Shown here: positions 34,975 through 43,690 of the stretch, piece after piece
How positions within the stretch are numbered: the stretch's first letter is position 1
Layout: every line of letters starts with the position of its first letter
Origin: Streptomyces sp. NBC_00273
GTDB taxonomy: Bacteria > Actinomycetota > Actinomycetes > Streptomycetales > Streptomycetaceae
Length of the DNA: 64,000 bases
Assembly (NCBI RefSeq): GCF_036178145.1
Contig: NZ_CP108067.1
Span: 7,208,501-7,272,500, forward strand
Reading direction: 5' to 3'
Translations under genes and position numbers: made by a program
Notes under the pieces: generated by a model
What the model saw: only the letters and a program-made list of their open reading frames with translations
Database searches by the model: none
What the model was told of the DNA's origin: nothing

Positions 34975-35001
34975 CCGGGTCCCCGGACCGGGGTCCCGGA
35001 C
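34975..35001. terminator. Possible terminator hairpin after moaA
   Basis: CCGGGTCCCCGG followed directly by CCGGGGTCCCGG can fold into a stem with one mismatch and a minimal loop. It lies right after the moaA stop and between convergent genes. The short loop makes the assignment weak. Confidence 0.4.
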
Positions 35002-35034
35002 CAGGGCAGGTCGGTCAGGTGAGGTCGGGCCGGG

Positions 35035-35286
35035 TCAGCGCGGGCGTTCCGAGGCCTCCGGCTGAACCCACTCGTCCAGCTTCACGACGTCCTTGAGGAA
35101 ACCGCGGACCCCCAGGAACTGGGAGAGGTGTTCGCGGTGCTCCTCGCACGCCAGCCAGGTCTTGCGCCGTTCCGGCGTGTGCAGCGTCGGATTGTTCCAC
35201 GCCAGGACCCACACGGCCGCGTCGCGACAGCCCTTGGCGGAGCAGGTGGGGTTCTCGTCGGAGCCGGAGGCGTTGGAGGAAGTCAC
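35035..35286 (-). CDS. Conserved small protein with cysteine/histidine cluster
   Basis: The 83-residue protein carries CSAKGCRDAAVWVLAWNNP near the N-terminus and TWLACEEHREHLSQFL in the middle. This C-x4-C ... C-x2-H-x2-H pattern suggests one zinc site. Homologues are common in Streptomyces next to moaA or tyrS but have no assigned function as far as I recall. The next gene upstream on the same strand is the DUF3099 protein, separated by a hairpin. Confidence 0.8.
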   Translation of the reverse strand: MTSSNASGSDENPTCSAKGCRDAAVWVLAWNNPTLHTPERRKTWLACEEHREHLSQFLGVRGFLKDVVKLDEWVQPEASERPR

Positions 35287-35310
35287 AGGCCCACATTAGA
35301 ACGGAATGGC

Positions 35311-35346
35311 GACGCCGAGCAGCCACGGGGGGAGCTGCCCGGCGTC
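35311..35346 (-). terminator. Hairpin downstream of the DUF3099 gene
   Basis: Outer arms GACGCCG (35311-35317) and CGGCGTC (35340-35346) and inner arms GCAGC and GCTGC form a stem of about 12 bp with a purine-rich loop. It is 77 bases past the DUF3099 stop on the minus strand and upstream of the small zinc protein gene. Confidence 0.6.
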
Positions 35347-35422
35347 GGTCCGTCGCTCCGACGGGGGATGCGGAGCGCGTGAGCAGTATGTCACGCAGGA
35401 CCCGCTGGAGTGCACTGGAACT

Positions 35423-35764
35423 TCACGATTGATCTGAGCTTTTCTTGAGGTTTCCCGCGTCCAGCGCCGGTCGCACGGGGGCCGGAACGAAGTGCGAGGG
35501 CAGCGAGGGCGTCGATTCGCGCCCGGCGTTGGCGATGACCACGGCCACGTACGGGAGCAGGGCTCCGGCCACGAGCGTCACGATGGCCACCGGGCGCTGC
35601 ACGTTCCACAACAGCACGGTCGCGATGACCGACAGGGTCCTGATCGCCATGGAGATCACGTATCGCCGCTGGCGACCCCGCACGTCCTCGGCGAGACCCA
35701 TCCGCGCGCCCGTGATCCGGAAGACCTCGGCCCCGTTCCGCTTCTGCCGCTTCGTCCGCTCCAC
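35423..35764 (-). CDS. DUF3099 family membrane protein
   Basis: The protein of about 113 residues has the family signature EVFRITGARMGLAEDVRGRQRRYVISM (residues about 12-38, quoted as seen in overlapping parts) and two membrane helices, ISMAIRTLSVIATVLLW and RPVAIVTLVAGALLPYVAVV. It ends in a short polar tail. GTG 35764 gives the usual length; the frame stays open far upstream through a GC-rich region, so the start is uncertain by a few codons. Function unknown. Confidence 0.82.
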   Translation of the reverse strand: MERTKRQKRNGAEVFRITGARMGLAEDVRGRQRRYVISMAIRTLSVIATVLLWNVQRPVAIVTLVAGALLPYVAVVIANAGRESTPSLPSHFVPAPVRPALDAGNLKKSSDQS

Positions 35765-35942
35765 GCTCCACCACCCGATCGCCCTCCGGGCACTCGCTCG
35801 CGGCCCGGTCCCTCCCACGGTACGCCCGCCCCCGGGCCGGGAGGTGAGCGGGCCCCCGTACGACACCGTCCGAAATGCGCCGTACGCCGGATGGGCCGAC
35901 ACTGGGCGCACGTGCGCACAACGCGCCGGGAGGAGGCTCGAC

Positions 35943-36218
35943 ATGGGTTGGTTGTGGGCGATCATCGTCGGTTTCGTGCTGGGGCTGATAGCCAAGGCCA
36001 TCCTGCCGGGCAAGCAGCACCAGCCCCTGTGGCTGACCACCCTCTTCGGCATCGTCGGTGCCGTCCTCGGCAATGCGGTGGCCACGTGGATCGGTGTGGG
36101 CGAGACCGCGGGCATCGACTGGACCCGGCACCTGCTGCAGATCGCCGGAGCGGTCCTCGTGGTCGCGCTCGGCGAGATGATGTACGGAGCGATCAAGGGC
36201 AAGCGGCAGACGACGTGA
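35943..36218 (+). CDS. GlsB/YeaQ/YmgE family stress membrane protein
   Basis: The 91-residue protein has three hydrophobic helices and the family pattern GFVLGLIAKAILPGKQ (about 10-25), then GIVGAVLGNAVA and ILQIAGAVLVV-like LLQIAGAVLVVALG. Such transglycosylase-associated proteins are induced by envelope stress; their biochemical role is unknown. The ATG at 35943 follows GGAGG. It stands alone and is followed by a terminator. Confidence 0.9.
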   Translation: MGWLWAIIVGFVLGLIAKAILPGKQHQPLWLTTLFGIVGAVLGNAVATWIGVGETAGIDWTRHLLQIAGAVLVVALGEMMYGAIKGKRQTT

Positions 36219-36239
36219 CCCGTCGCGGGTCATGACGAA

Positions 36240-36274
36240 GGGGCCGGCCGGACCAAGTGGTCCGAACCGGCCCC
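36240..36274. terminator. Terminator between GlsB-like gene and tyrS
   Basis: GGGGCCGG (36240-36247) pairs with CCGGCCCC (36267-36274), and the inner CGGACCA pairs with TGGTCCG, giving a long interrupted stem between convergent genes. Confidence 0.78.
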
Positions 36275-36331
36275 TCCGCGGTGCTCTGCCGTGCTCACCG
36301 CTCACTCGCGCCCTGCGGCGCGCCGGACGCG

Positions 36332-37600
36332 TCAGGCGCCGGTGACCTCCACCGCGGCCAGGTTCTTCTTGCCGCGGCGCAGCACCAGCCAGCGCCCGTG
36401 GAGCAGGTCCTCCTTGGCGGGGACCGCGTCCTCGGCGGTGACCTTCGCGTTGTTCACGTAGGCGCCGCCCTCCTTCACGGTCCGGCGGCCAGCCGACTTG
36501 CTCGCGACCAGGCCGGTCTCCGCGAGCAGGTCCACCACGAGGCCGGGCTCCGCCACCTGGGCGTGCGGTAGCTCGGACAGGGCCGCGGCCAGCGTGGCCT
36601 CGTCCAGCTCCGCCAGATCGCCCTGACCGAACAGTGCCTTCGACGCGGCGATCACGGCGGCGCACTGCTCGGCCCCGTGCACGAGCGTGGTCAGCTCCTC
36701 GGCCAGCGCCCGCTGGGCGGCGCGCGCCTGCGGCCGCTCGGCGGTCTGCGCCTCCAGCTCCTCCAGTTCCTCGCGGGACTTGAAGGACAGGATCCGCATG
36801 TAGGTGGAGATGTCCCGGTCGTCCACGTTCAGCCAGAACTGGTAGAACGCGTACGGCGTGGTCATCTCCGGGTCGAGCCACACGGCGCCGCTCTCGGACT
36901 TGCCGAACTTGGTGCCGTCCGCCTTGACCATCAGCGGGGTCGCCAGCGCGTGCACGACCGCGCCCGGCTCGACCCGGTGGATCAGGTCGAGTCCGGCCGT
37001 CAGGTTGCCCCACTGGTCGGAGCCGCCCTGCTGGAGCACGCAGCCGTAGCGCCGGTACAGCTCCAGGAAGTCCATGCCCTGGAGCAGCTGGTAGCTGAAC
37101 TCGGTGTAGCTGATGCCCTGGTCGGAGTCCAGCCGCTTGGCGACCGAGTCCTTCGTCAGCATCTTGTTGACGCGGAAGTGCTTGCCGATGTCCCGCAGGA
37201 ACTCGATGGCGGACATGCCCGCCGTCCAGTCCAGGTTGTTCACCATGAGCGCCGCGTTCTCGCCCTCGAAGGACAGGAACGGTTCGATCTGGGTGCGCAG
37301 CCGGGTCACCCAGTTCGCCACGGTCTCCGGGTCGTTCAGGGTCCGCTCGGCCGTCGGTCGCGGGTCGCCGATCTGCCCCGTGGCCCCGCCGACCAGCGCC
37401 AGCGGCCGGTTGCCGGCCTGCTGGAGCCGGCGCACGGTGAGCACCTGGACCAGGTGCCCCACGTGCAGCGAGGCCGCGGTCGGGTCGAAGCCGCAATAGA
37501 AGGTGACCGGACCGTCCGCGAAGGCCTTGCGCAGCGCTTCTTCGTCGGTGGACTGGGCGAAGAGCCCGCGCCACTTCAGTTCGTCGACGATGTCAGTCAC
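36332..37600 (-). CDS. tyrS: Tyrosyl-tRNA synthetase
   Basis: The 422-residue class I synthetase has the HIGH-like motif HVGHL (about residue 47) and the KMSKS-equivalent KFGKS (about 230), with [16 protein letters not shown] characteristic of TyrRS. The C-terminal 65 residues form an S4 RNA-binding domain ([17 protein letters not shown]). GTG 37600 has AAGGAGAG ten bases upstream. No T-box leader is apparent. Confidence 0.95.
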   Translation of the reverse strand: MTDIVDELKWRGLFAQSTDEEALRKAFADGPVTFYCGFDPTAASLHVGHLVQVLTVRRLQQAGNRPLALVGGATGQIGDPRPTAERTLNDPETVANWVTRLRTQIEPFLSFEGENAALMVNNLDWTAGMSAIEFLRDIGKHFRVNKMLTKDSVAKRLDSDQGISYTEFSYQLLQGMDFLELYRRYGCVLQQGGSDQWGNLTAGLDLIHRVEPGAVVHALATPLMVKADGTKFGKSESGAVWLDPEMTTPYAFYQFWLNVDDRDISTYMRILSFKSREELEELEAQTAERPQARAAQRALAEELTTLVHGAEQCAAVIAASKALFGQGDLAELDEATLAAALSELPHAQVAEPGLVVDLLAETGLVASKSAGRRTVKEGGAYVNNAKVTAEDAVPAKEDLLHGRWLVLRRGKKNLAAVEVTGA

Positions 37601-37672
37601 GGTCGTGACTCTCCTTGAGAGATGGAGTGAGTAGGGGCGTGGATGAGGGGTCTACCCGCACATTCTAGGTGG

Positions 37673-39073
37673 TCAGACGCCCTTGCTCACCGAACTCATG
37701 TTGAAGTCCGGGATGCGCAGCGCCGGCATCGCGGCACGGGTGAACCAGTCGCTCCACTCGCGCGGCAGGGTCTTCTCGGTCCGGCCGGCCTCCGAGGCCC
37801 GCGACAGCAGGTCCACGGGTGACTCGTTGAACCGGAAGTTGTTGACCTCGCCGACCACCTGTCCGTTCTCCACCAGGTAGACGCCGTCCCGGGTCAGGCC
37901 CGTGAGCAGCAGCGTCGCCGGGTCCACCTCGCGGATGTACCAGAGGCAGGTCAGCAGCAGACCCCGTTCGGTGGCCGCGACCATCTCCTCCAGCGACTTC
38001 TCGCCGCCCGCGTCCATGATCAGGTTCCCGAAGCCGGGGGAGAGCTGCATCCCGGTCAGGCCCGCCGTGTGCCGGGTGGTGCTCAGCCGGTTCAGGTGAC
38101 CGTCCGCGATCCACTCGGTCGCCGGGACCGGCAGGCCGTTGTCGAACACCGAGGCGTCGTCGCCGGAGCTGTGCGCGATCACGAACGGTGCGGACTCCAG
38201 GCCGGGCGCGTTCGGGTCGCTGCGCAGGGAGAGCGGCAGCCCGGACAGCTTCTCGCCGAGCCGGGTGCCGCCACCGGGCTTGGAGAAGACCGTACGGCCC
38301 TCCACCGCGTCCCGGGCCGCCGCCGACCACATCTGGTAGATCATCAGGTCGGCCACGGCGGTCGGCGGCAGCAGCGTCTCGTACCGGCCCGCGGGCAGGT
38401 CGATCTTCCGCTCCGCCCAGCCGAGGCGCACGGCGAGCTCCGCGTCCAGCACGGTCGGGTCCACGTCCTTGAAGTCCCGGGTGGAGCGGCCCGCCCAGGC
38501 GGAGCGCTGCCGGTCCGGGGACTTCGCGTTGAGCTCCAGGGTGCCGTTCGGCTGGTCGTGGCGCAGCCGCAGGCCCGTCGAGGTGCCGACGTACGTGGAG
38601 ACCAGCTCGTGGTGCGCGAAGCCGTATAGTTCCCGACCGCCCTCGCGGGCCCGGGCGAAGGCCTCGCCGAGGGCCGGGGCGAAGTCCGCGAAGACCGCCG
38701 AGCTCGTCTCGGCCGGGGCGTCGGTGAAGTCCGGCGAGGCCGGGATCCCGGTGACCAGCTGCTGGGCGTCCTCGGCCGGGCCCGCCCCGCGGGCGGCCGC
38801 CTCGGCGGCCCGGACCAGCGGTTCCAGGTCGTCCGCGGTCACGGCGGAGCGCGAGACGACCCCCGAGGCCGTGCCCTCCTTGCCGTCGACCGTGGCGATG
38901 ACCGTCAGGGTCCGGCCGCGGGTCACGCCGTTCGTCGTCAGGGCGTTGCCCGCCCAGCGCAGATTGGCGCTCGACCCCTCGTCCGCGATGACGACGCAGC
39001 CGTCGGCGGTGGACAGCTCCAGGGCCCGCTCGACGACCTCGTGGGGCTTGGTGATGCGAATCGACGAGCTCAT
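37673..39073 (-). CDS. tldE: TldE/PmbA family metallopeptidase subunit
   Basis: The 466-residue protein has the TldD/PmbA modulator-of-gyrase fold, with a three-layer N-terminal domain (RTLTVIATVDGKEG) and a C-terminal domain containing SPGFGNLIMDAGGEKSLEEM. In TldD-TldE heterodimers, TldE lacks the metal site and TldD provides it. They trim peptides, including microcin precursors in enterobacteria; the native substrate in Streptomyces is unknown. ATG 39073 overlaps the end of tldD (ATGA). Confidence 0.92.
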   Translation of the reverse strand: MSSSIRITKPHEVVERALELSTADGCVVIADEGSSANLRWAGNALTTNGVTRGRTLTVIATVDGKEGTASGVVSRSAVTADDLEPLVRAAEAAARGAGPAEDAQQLVTGIPASPDFTDAPAETSSAVFADFAPALGEAFARAREGGRELYGFAHHELVSTYVGTSTGLRLRHDQPNGTLELNAKSPDRQRSAWAGRSTRDFKDVDPTVLDAELAVRLGWAERKIDLPAGRYETLLPPTAVADLMIYQMWSAAARDAVEGRTVFSKPGGGTRLGEKLSGLPLSLRSDPNAPGLESAPFVIAHSSGDDASVFDNGLPVPATEWIADGHLNRLSTTRHTAGLTGMQLSPGFGNLIMDAGGEKSLEEMVAATERGLLLTCLWYIREVDPATLLLTGLTRDGVYLVENGQVVGEVNNFRFNESPVDLLSRASEAGRTEKTLPREWSDWFTRAAMPALRIPDFNMSSVSKGV

Positions 39074-40593
39074 CGCCCGGCCTCCTGCGTGGTGTTCAAG
39101 ATGTTCACGTCGCGGAACAGCGCGGACGGGCAGCCGTGCGAGACCGCCGCCACCTGGCCCGGCTGGGCCTTGCCGCAGTTGAAGGCGCCGCCCAGGACGT
39201 AGGTCTGCGGGCCGCCGACCTTCTCCATCGAGCCCCAGAAATCGGTGGTGGTGGCCTGGTACGCGACGTCGCGCAGCTGCCCCGCCAGCTTGCCGTTCTC
39301 GATCCGGAAGAACCGCTGCCCGGTGAACTGGAAGTTGTAGCGCTGCATGTCGATCGACCACGAGCGGTCGCCGACCACGTAGATCCCGCGCTCCACCCCG
39401 CCGATCAGGTCCTCGGTCGAGAGACCGCCCGGATCCGGCTGGAGGGAGACGTTCGCCATCCGCTGGACGGGCACGTGCCCGGGGGAGTCGGCGAAGGCGC
39501 AGCCGTTGGAGCGCCCGAGCCCGGTCAGCTTCGCGATCCGCCGGTCCAGCTGGTAGCCGACCAGGGTGCCGTCCTTGACCAGGTCCCAGCTCTGCGCCTG
39601 GACGCCCTCGTCGTCGAAGCCGACGGTGGCCAGACCGTGCTCGGCGGTGCGGTCACCCGTCACGTTCATGATCGGGGAGCCGTACTTGAGCTTGCCGAGC
39701 TGGTCGAAGGTGGCGAAGGAGGTCCCCGCGTACGCCGCCTCGTAGCCCAGCGCCCGGTCCAGCTCGGTGGCGTGCCCGATGGACTCGTGGATGGTGAGCC
39801 ACAGGTTGGACGGGTCGACCACCAGGTCGTACCGGCCGGCCTCGACGCTCGGCGCCCGCATCTTCTCGGCGAGCAGGCCGGGGATCTGCTCCAGCTCGGA
39901 GTTCCAGTCCCAGCCGGTGCCGGTGAGGTACTCCCAGCCGCGGCCGGCGGGCGGGGCGATGGTGCGCATCGAGTCGAACTCGCCGGTCGCGGCGTTCACG
40001 GCGACCGCGGTGAGCTGCGGGTGGATCCGGACCCGCTGCTGCGTGGTCGAGGTGCCCGCGGTGTCGGCGTAGAACTTGTTCTCGTGGACGGCGAGCAGCG
40101 AGGCGTCCACGTGGGCCACCCCGTCGGCCGCCAGCAGGCGCGAGCTCCAGTCGGCCAGCAGCGCGGCCTTCTCGGCGTCCGGCACCTCGAAGGGGTTCAC
40201 GTCGTACGCGGAGATCCACGTCCGGTCGGCGTGCACCGGCTCGTCGGCGAGCTCCACCCGTTCGTCCGAACCTGCGGCCTTGATCACCTGGGCGGACAGC
40301 TTCGCCATGGCCACGGCCTGCGAGGCCACCTTGGCGGCGGCGTCCATGGTCAGGTCCACACCGGAGGCGAATCCCCAGCTGCCCCCGTGCACGACCCGGA
40401 CCGCGTACCCGAGATCGGTGGTGTCGGAGCCGCCGGAGGGCTTGGCGTCCCGCAGGCGCCAGGAGGCGCTGCGGATCCGCTCCAGCCGGAAGTCGGCATG
40501 CTCGGCGCCCAGCGCGCGGGCCCGGGCGAGCGCCGCGTCGGCGAGCGCCCGCAGGGGCAGCGCGGTGAAGGCCGCGTCGATGGAATGGGGCAC
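39070..40593 (-). CDS. tldD: TldD family zinc metallopeptidase subunit
   Basis: The 507-residue protein carries the HEXXXH zinc motif HESIGHATELDRALG (about residue 265-279). The N-terminal domain begins VPHSIDAAFTALPLRALADAAL, and the C-terminal part has the conserved YVLGGAFNCGKAQPGQVAAVSHG (in parts). GTG 40593 has GGGAGG six bases upstream, which decides the start over the longer frame to 40632. The pair is coupled with tldE and both lie divergent from fabG. Confidence 0.93.
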   Translation of the reverse strand: MPHSIDAAFTALPLRALADAALARARALGAEHADFRLERIRSASWRLRDAKPSGGSDTTDLGYAVRVVHGGSWGFASGVDLTMDAAAKVASQAVAMAKLSAQVIKAAGSDERVELADEPVHADRTWISAYDVNPFEVPDAEKAALLADWSSRLLAADGVAHVDASLLAVHENKFYADTAGTSTTQQRVRIHPQLTAVAVNAATGEFDSMRTIAPPAGRGWEYLTGTGWDWNSELEQIPGLLAEKMRAPSVEAGRYDLVVDPSNLWLTIHESIGHATELDRALGYEAAYAGTSFATFDQLGKLKYGSPIMNVTGDRTAEHGLATVGFDDEGVQAQSWDLVKDGTLVGYQLDRRIAKLTGLGRSNGCAFADSPGHVPVQRMANVSLQPDPGGLSTEDLIGGVERGIYVVGDRSWSIDMQRYNFQFTGQRFFRIENGKLAGQLRDVAYQATTTDFWGSMEKVGGPQTYVLGGAFNCGKAQPGQVAAVSHGCPSALFRDVNILNTTQEAGR

Positions 40594-40621
40594 GGAAGTC
40601 CTCCCGTGGTCGGGGCCGGTC

Positions 40622-40671
40622 GCCCCGATCATGTCGCGATCGGGGCCTTCGTGCCTACATCTTTCTGTAGG
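40622..40671. promoter_or_regulatory. Palindromes in the tldD-fabG divergent region
   Basis: CCTACA-N6-TGTAGG (40654-40671) is a perfect inverted repeat with six-base arms. Just before it GCCCCGATC (40622-40630) pairs with GATCGGGGC (40638-40646). Both lie between tldD and fabG, 107 bases upstream of fabG. The first has the look of a dimeric regulator site; no known fatty-acid regulator consensus was recognised. Confidence 0.5.
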
Positions 40672-40777
40672 GATTCGACAGAGCCGGTCGCAAGGCCCTG
40701 TCGGGGGTCGATTCTCCGTACGAGCGGTGCGACCTATAGGTTTTTGGTATTCAGACCGCTAGCGAAAGGGTGATCCG

Positions 40778-41497
40778 TTGAGCCGCTCGGTTCTCGTCAC
40801 CGGAGGAAACCGGGGCATCGGCCTCGCCATCGCCCAAGCCTTCGCGGAGGCCGGCGACAAGGTCGCGATCACGTACCGGTCGGGTGAGCCGCCGGAGGCG
40901 CTCACCTCCCTCGGTGTCCTGGCGGTGCGGTGCGACATCACCGACTCCGAGCAGGTGGAGCAGGCCTACAAGGAGATCGAGGACGCGCACGGCGCGGTCG
41001 AGGTGCTCGTGGCCAATGCCGGCATCACCAAGGACACGCTGCTGATGCGCATGTCCGAGGAGGACTTCACGTCCGTCCTCGACACCAACCTCACCGGCAC
41101 GTTCCGGGTGGTCAAGCGCGCGAACCGGGGCATGCTCCGGGCCAAGAAGGGCCGCGTCGTCCTGATCTCCTCGGTCGTCGGGCTCCTGGGCTCGGCCGGC
41201 CAGGCCAACTACGCCGCCTCCAAGGCCGCGCTGGTGGGCTTCGCCCGTTCCCTCGCCCGCGAGCTGGGTTCCCGCAACATCACCTTCAACGTCGTCGCCC
41301 CCGGTTTCGTGGACACCGACATGACGAAGGTGCTCACCGACGAGCAGCGCGCGGGCATCGTGGGCCAGGTGCCGCTCGGCCGTTACGCGCAGCCCGAGGA
41401 GATCGCGGCAGCCGTTCGCTTCCTGGCGTCCGACGACGCCGCGTACATCACCGGAGCCGTCATTCCCGTTGACGGCGGATTGGGCATGGGTCACTGA
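40778..41497 (+). CDS. fabG: 3-oxoacyl-ACP reductase FabG
   Basis: FabG reduces 3-oxoacyl-ACP in type II fatty acid synthesis. The 239-residue SDR has TGGNRGIGLAIA (about 8-19), NAGITKDTLLMRM (about 84), LISSVVG and the catalytic YAASK (about 146). TTG is the start (40778), with AAAGGGTGA upstream. Six bases separate it from fabI, an arrangement also seen for mabA-inhA in mycobacteria and SCO1815-SCO1814 in S. coelicolor. Confidence 0.94.
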   Translation: MSRSVLVTGGNRGIGLAIAQAFAEAGDKVAITYRSGEPPEALTSLGVLAVRCDITDSEQVEQAYKEIEDAHGAVEVLVANAGITKDTLLMRMSEEDFTSVLDTNLTGTFRVVKRANRGMLRAKKGRVVLISSVVGLLGSAGQANYAASKAALVGFARSLARELGSRNITFNVVAPGFVDTDMTKVLTDEQRAGIVGQVPLGRYAQPEEIAAAVRFLASDDAAYITGAVIPVDGGLGMGH

Positions 41498-41502
41498 TCA
41501 CC

Positions 41503-42273
41503 ATGAGCGGAATTCTCGAGGGCAAGCGCATCCTCATCACGGGTGTGCTGATGGAGTCGTCCATCGCCTTCCACACGGCCCGGCTGGCTCAGGAGCAGGG
41601 CGCCGAGGTCATCCTCACCGCGTGGCCGCGTCCGTCGCTGACCGAGCGCATCGCGAAGAAGCTGCCGAAGCCGGTCAAGGTGATCGAGCTCGACGTCACC
41701 AACGACGAGCACCTGGCCCGCCTGGAGGGCCTCGTCCGCGACGAGCTCGGCGGCCTCGACGGCGTCGTCCACTCCATCGGCTTCGCGCCGCAGGACGCCC
41801 TCGGCGGCAACTTCCTGAACACGCCGTTCGAGTCGGTGGCCACCGCCATGCACGTTTCGGCGTTCTCGCTGAAGTCGCTGGCCATGGCCTGCAAGCCGCT
41901 CTTCCCGGCGGAGGGCGCGGCCATCGTCGGCCTCACCTTCGACGCGCAGTTCGCCTGGCCGCAGTACGACTGGATGGGCCCGGCCAAGGCCGCCCTGGAA
42001 GCCACCAGCCGTTACCTCGCCCGCGACCTGGGCAAGGAGAACATCCGCTGCAACCTGGTCTCGGCCGGACCGATCGGCTCCATGGCCGCGAAGTCCATCC
42101 CGGGGTTCGGCGAGCTGGCCGAGGTCTGGAACTCCCGTTCCATGCTGGAGTGGGACATGAGCGACCCGGAGCCGACCGGCAAGGGCGTCGTGGCCCTGCT
42201 GTCGGACTGGTTCCCGAAGACCACCGGCGAGATCGTCCACGTGGACGGCGGCCTGCACGCGATGGGTGCCTGA
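41503..42273 (+). CDS. fabI: Enoyl-ACP reductase FabI/InhA
   Basis: The 256-residue protein is the NADH-dependent enoyl reductase of fatty acid elongation. It has the InhA-like N-terminus GKRILITGVLMESSIAFH with an interrupted glycine motif, the active-site pattern Y-x2-M-x3-K in YDWMGPAK (about residues 153-160) and the substrate-loop region NLVSAGPIGSMAAKSIPGF. It is the second gene of the fabG-fabI operon and is followed by a strong terminator. Confidence 0.95.
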   Translation: MSGILEGKRILITGVLMESSIAFHTARLAQEQGAEVILTAWPRPSLTERIAKKLPKPVKVIELDVTNDEHLARLEGLVRDELGGLDGVVHSIGFAPQDALGGNFLNTPFESVATAMHVSAFSLKSLAMACKPLFPAEGAAIVGLTFDAQFAWPQYDWMGPAKAALEATSRYLARDLGKENIRCNLVSAGPIGSMAAKSIPGFGELAEVWNSRSMLEWDMSDPEPTGKGVVALLSDWFPKTTGEIVHVDGGLHAMGA

Positions 42274-42300
42274 TCCTCGATCGGCCCTCCCACGTCCGTA

Positions 42301-42344
42301 CGGCGACGGCCGCGCTTCCCTTCCGGGAGGCGCGGCCGTCGCCG
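42301..42344 (+). terminator. Terminator after fabI
   Basis: A perfect 15-bp stem, CGGCGACGGCCGCGC (42301-42315) with its complement (42330-42344), closes a 14-base loop that itself has TTCCC and GGGAG complementarity. It starts 28 bases after the fabI stop. Confidence 0.85.
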
Positions 42345-42480
42345 TTCGCGCACTCCGCGGGGGGTGTGCTCGATCGGATGTTCACTAGCCGACCGGATCT
42401 TCCCGAGTCGAAAACCGGGACGAATGCCTGCAAACTGACCAAGCCGAGATCTTCTCGGCTCCTGCGGGGAGGAGGTAGGA

Positions 42481-42912
42481 GTGCGCGAGAGGCCGAGCCG
42501 AGCCGTATCCGTGCTGGTCACGACAGTGATCCTGACCGGACTCCTGGTCCCCGGAGCCGCCGCGCAGCCCGTGGGGGAGGAGCCCGTACCCGGGCCCGAG
42601 GTGGTGGCCCCCGCCGTCGTGGAGCTCGCCGACATCCCCGCCGAACCCCCCGCGCAGCCCGCACGGCCCGCCGGGGGCGAGCTCTTCGGCGCCGACTGCG
42701 ACACCGTGATCCACGGCTCGCAGGTGTCGGCGTACTGCCACAACGCCTACCCGGAGACCGACCTCGTGCGGCTGCACGTCGAGTGCGACCGCTGGTGGGA
42801 CGTGGACGGCGACGGCGTCGCCGTGGCCGTCGGCCCGGCCGGCCGGACCGAGCTCGTCGGCCGCTGCTGGAAAGAGGTCCGCTCGGCCTGGGTCAGCCAC
42901 CGGCGCCCGTGA
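42481..42912 (+). CDS. Small secreted protein, function unknown
   Basis: The 143-residue protein has an N-terminal signal sequence (AVSVLVTTVILTGLLVPGAAAQ) with a probable cut near residue 29, a Pro/Ala/Glu-rich linker, and a C-terminal domain with four cysteines (DCDT, YCHN, VECDRWW, GRCWKE) that could form two disulfides. WWDVDGDGVAVAVG contains an Asp-rich loop resembling a calcium-binding turn. GTG 42481 follows GGAGGTAGGA. Its 3' end overlaps the convergent regulator gene by 20 bases. Confidence 0.78.
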   Translation: MRERPSRAVSVLVTTVILTGLLVPGAAAQPVGEEPVPGPEVVAPAVVELADIPAEPPAQPARPAGGELFGADCDTVIHGSQVSAYCHNAYPETDLVRLHVECDRWWDVDGDGVAVAVGPAGRTELVGRCWKEVRSAWVSHRRP

Positions 42913-43621
42913 GCGGGCTGTCCTCCGTGTTCTCGCCCTGCATGTCCTCCGCGTTCTTGCCGAGGCAGGCGAAGGGGTAGCCCGCGGCCTCCGAGGCCGC
43001 CGCGTCCCCGTCGCCCCGCCGGATCGCCTCGATCAGTCGGGCGTGGTCCAGGTGGGCGGAAGGGTGCAGTTCGGTCCCCACGTCCGCCCGCAGCCAGTCG
43101 GCCACCAGGTCGCCGAGGTCCGCGTACAGCTCGATCAGCACGTCGTTGTGCGAGGCGGTCACCACCGCCATGTGCAGACTCACGTCCGCCGCCACGAAGA
43201 CCTCCGCGTCGCCGCCCGCCCAGGCCTCCTCGCGGCGCGCCAGCAGGGCGTCCAGCTGTACGAGGTCCCGCTCGGTGCGCCGCTCCGCCGCCAGCCGGGC
43301 CGCCGAGGACTCCAGCGTCGAACGCAGCTCGGCGATGTGCCGCGGCTCGGCCCCGGCGAAGCGGCGGTGCATCACGCCGGCCAGCTCGCTGGTGGCGATG
43401 ACGTACGTCCCCGAGCCCTGCCGGATGTCGAGGAGGCCGTTGTGCGCCAGCGCCCGCACGGCCTCGCGCACCGTGTTGCGGGCGACGCCGAGCAGCTCGA
43501 CGAGCTCCGGCTCGGTCGGGATGCGGGCGCCGACCGGCCACTCGCCGGAGGTGATCTGGTTCCGCAGCTGGGCGATCACCTGATCGACGAGCGCGGAGCG
43601 CCGGGGCGAGGTCAGCGGCAT
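42893..43621 (-). CDS. GntR/FadR-type (FCD domain) transcriptional regulator
   Basis: The 242-residue protein has an N-terminal winged helix (GEWPVGARIPTEPELVELLGVARNTVREAV, seen in parts, about residues 32-61) and an all-helical FCD effector domain with the metal-binding Asp/His set (DVSLHMAVVTASHNDVL and HARLIEAI). FCD regulators sense carboxylates or related metabolites. It is divergent from the MFS gene at 43691, and the 69-base gap holds a palindromic operator, so that transporter is the likely target. The last residues overlap the secreted protein gene. Confidence 0.92.
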   Translation of the reverse strand: MPLTSPRRSALVDQVIAQLRNQITSGEWPVGARIPTEPELVELLGVARNTVREAVRALAHNGLLDIRQGSGTYVIATSELAGVMHRRFAGAEPRHIAELRSTLESSAARLAAERRTERDLVQLDALLARREEAWAGGDAEVFVAADVSLHMAVVTASHNDVLIELYADLGDLVADWLRADVGTELHPSAHLDHARLIEAIRRGDGDAAASEAAGYPFACLGKNAEDMQGENTEDSPLTGAGG

Positions 43622-43653
43622 GGGTTCCTCTCGGGGGCGGCTTCAAGCGCGAC

Positions 43654-43684
43654 TGGACAACCAATCATCCCATGATTCTATGAT
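43654..43684 (+). promoter_or_regulatory. Promoter of the leaderless MFS gene
   Basis: TATGAT at 43679-43684 is six bases before ATG 43691. TGGACA (43654-43659) is a possible -35 at 19 bases. There is no ribosome site before the ATG, so a leaderless message is predicted. Confidence 0.6.
43663..43677. promoter_or_regulatory. Candidate operator of the FCD regulator
   Basis: AATCAT-CCC-ATGATT is a perfect inverted repeat with six-base arms, sitting between the -35 and -10 elements of the MFS promoter. An additional half-site ATGAT follows at 43680. A bound regulator would block that promoter. Confidence 0.68.
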
Positions 43685-43690
43685 GGTTGA

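Noticed and set aside
42893-42912. A frameshift or assembly error where the secreted protein and FCD regulator genes overlap
   Set aside because: Both frames end with plausible C-termini and convergent 20-base overlaps are common in this genome.
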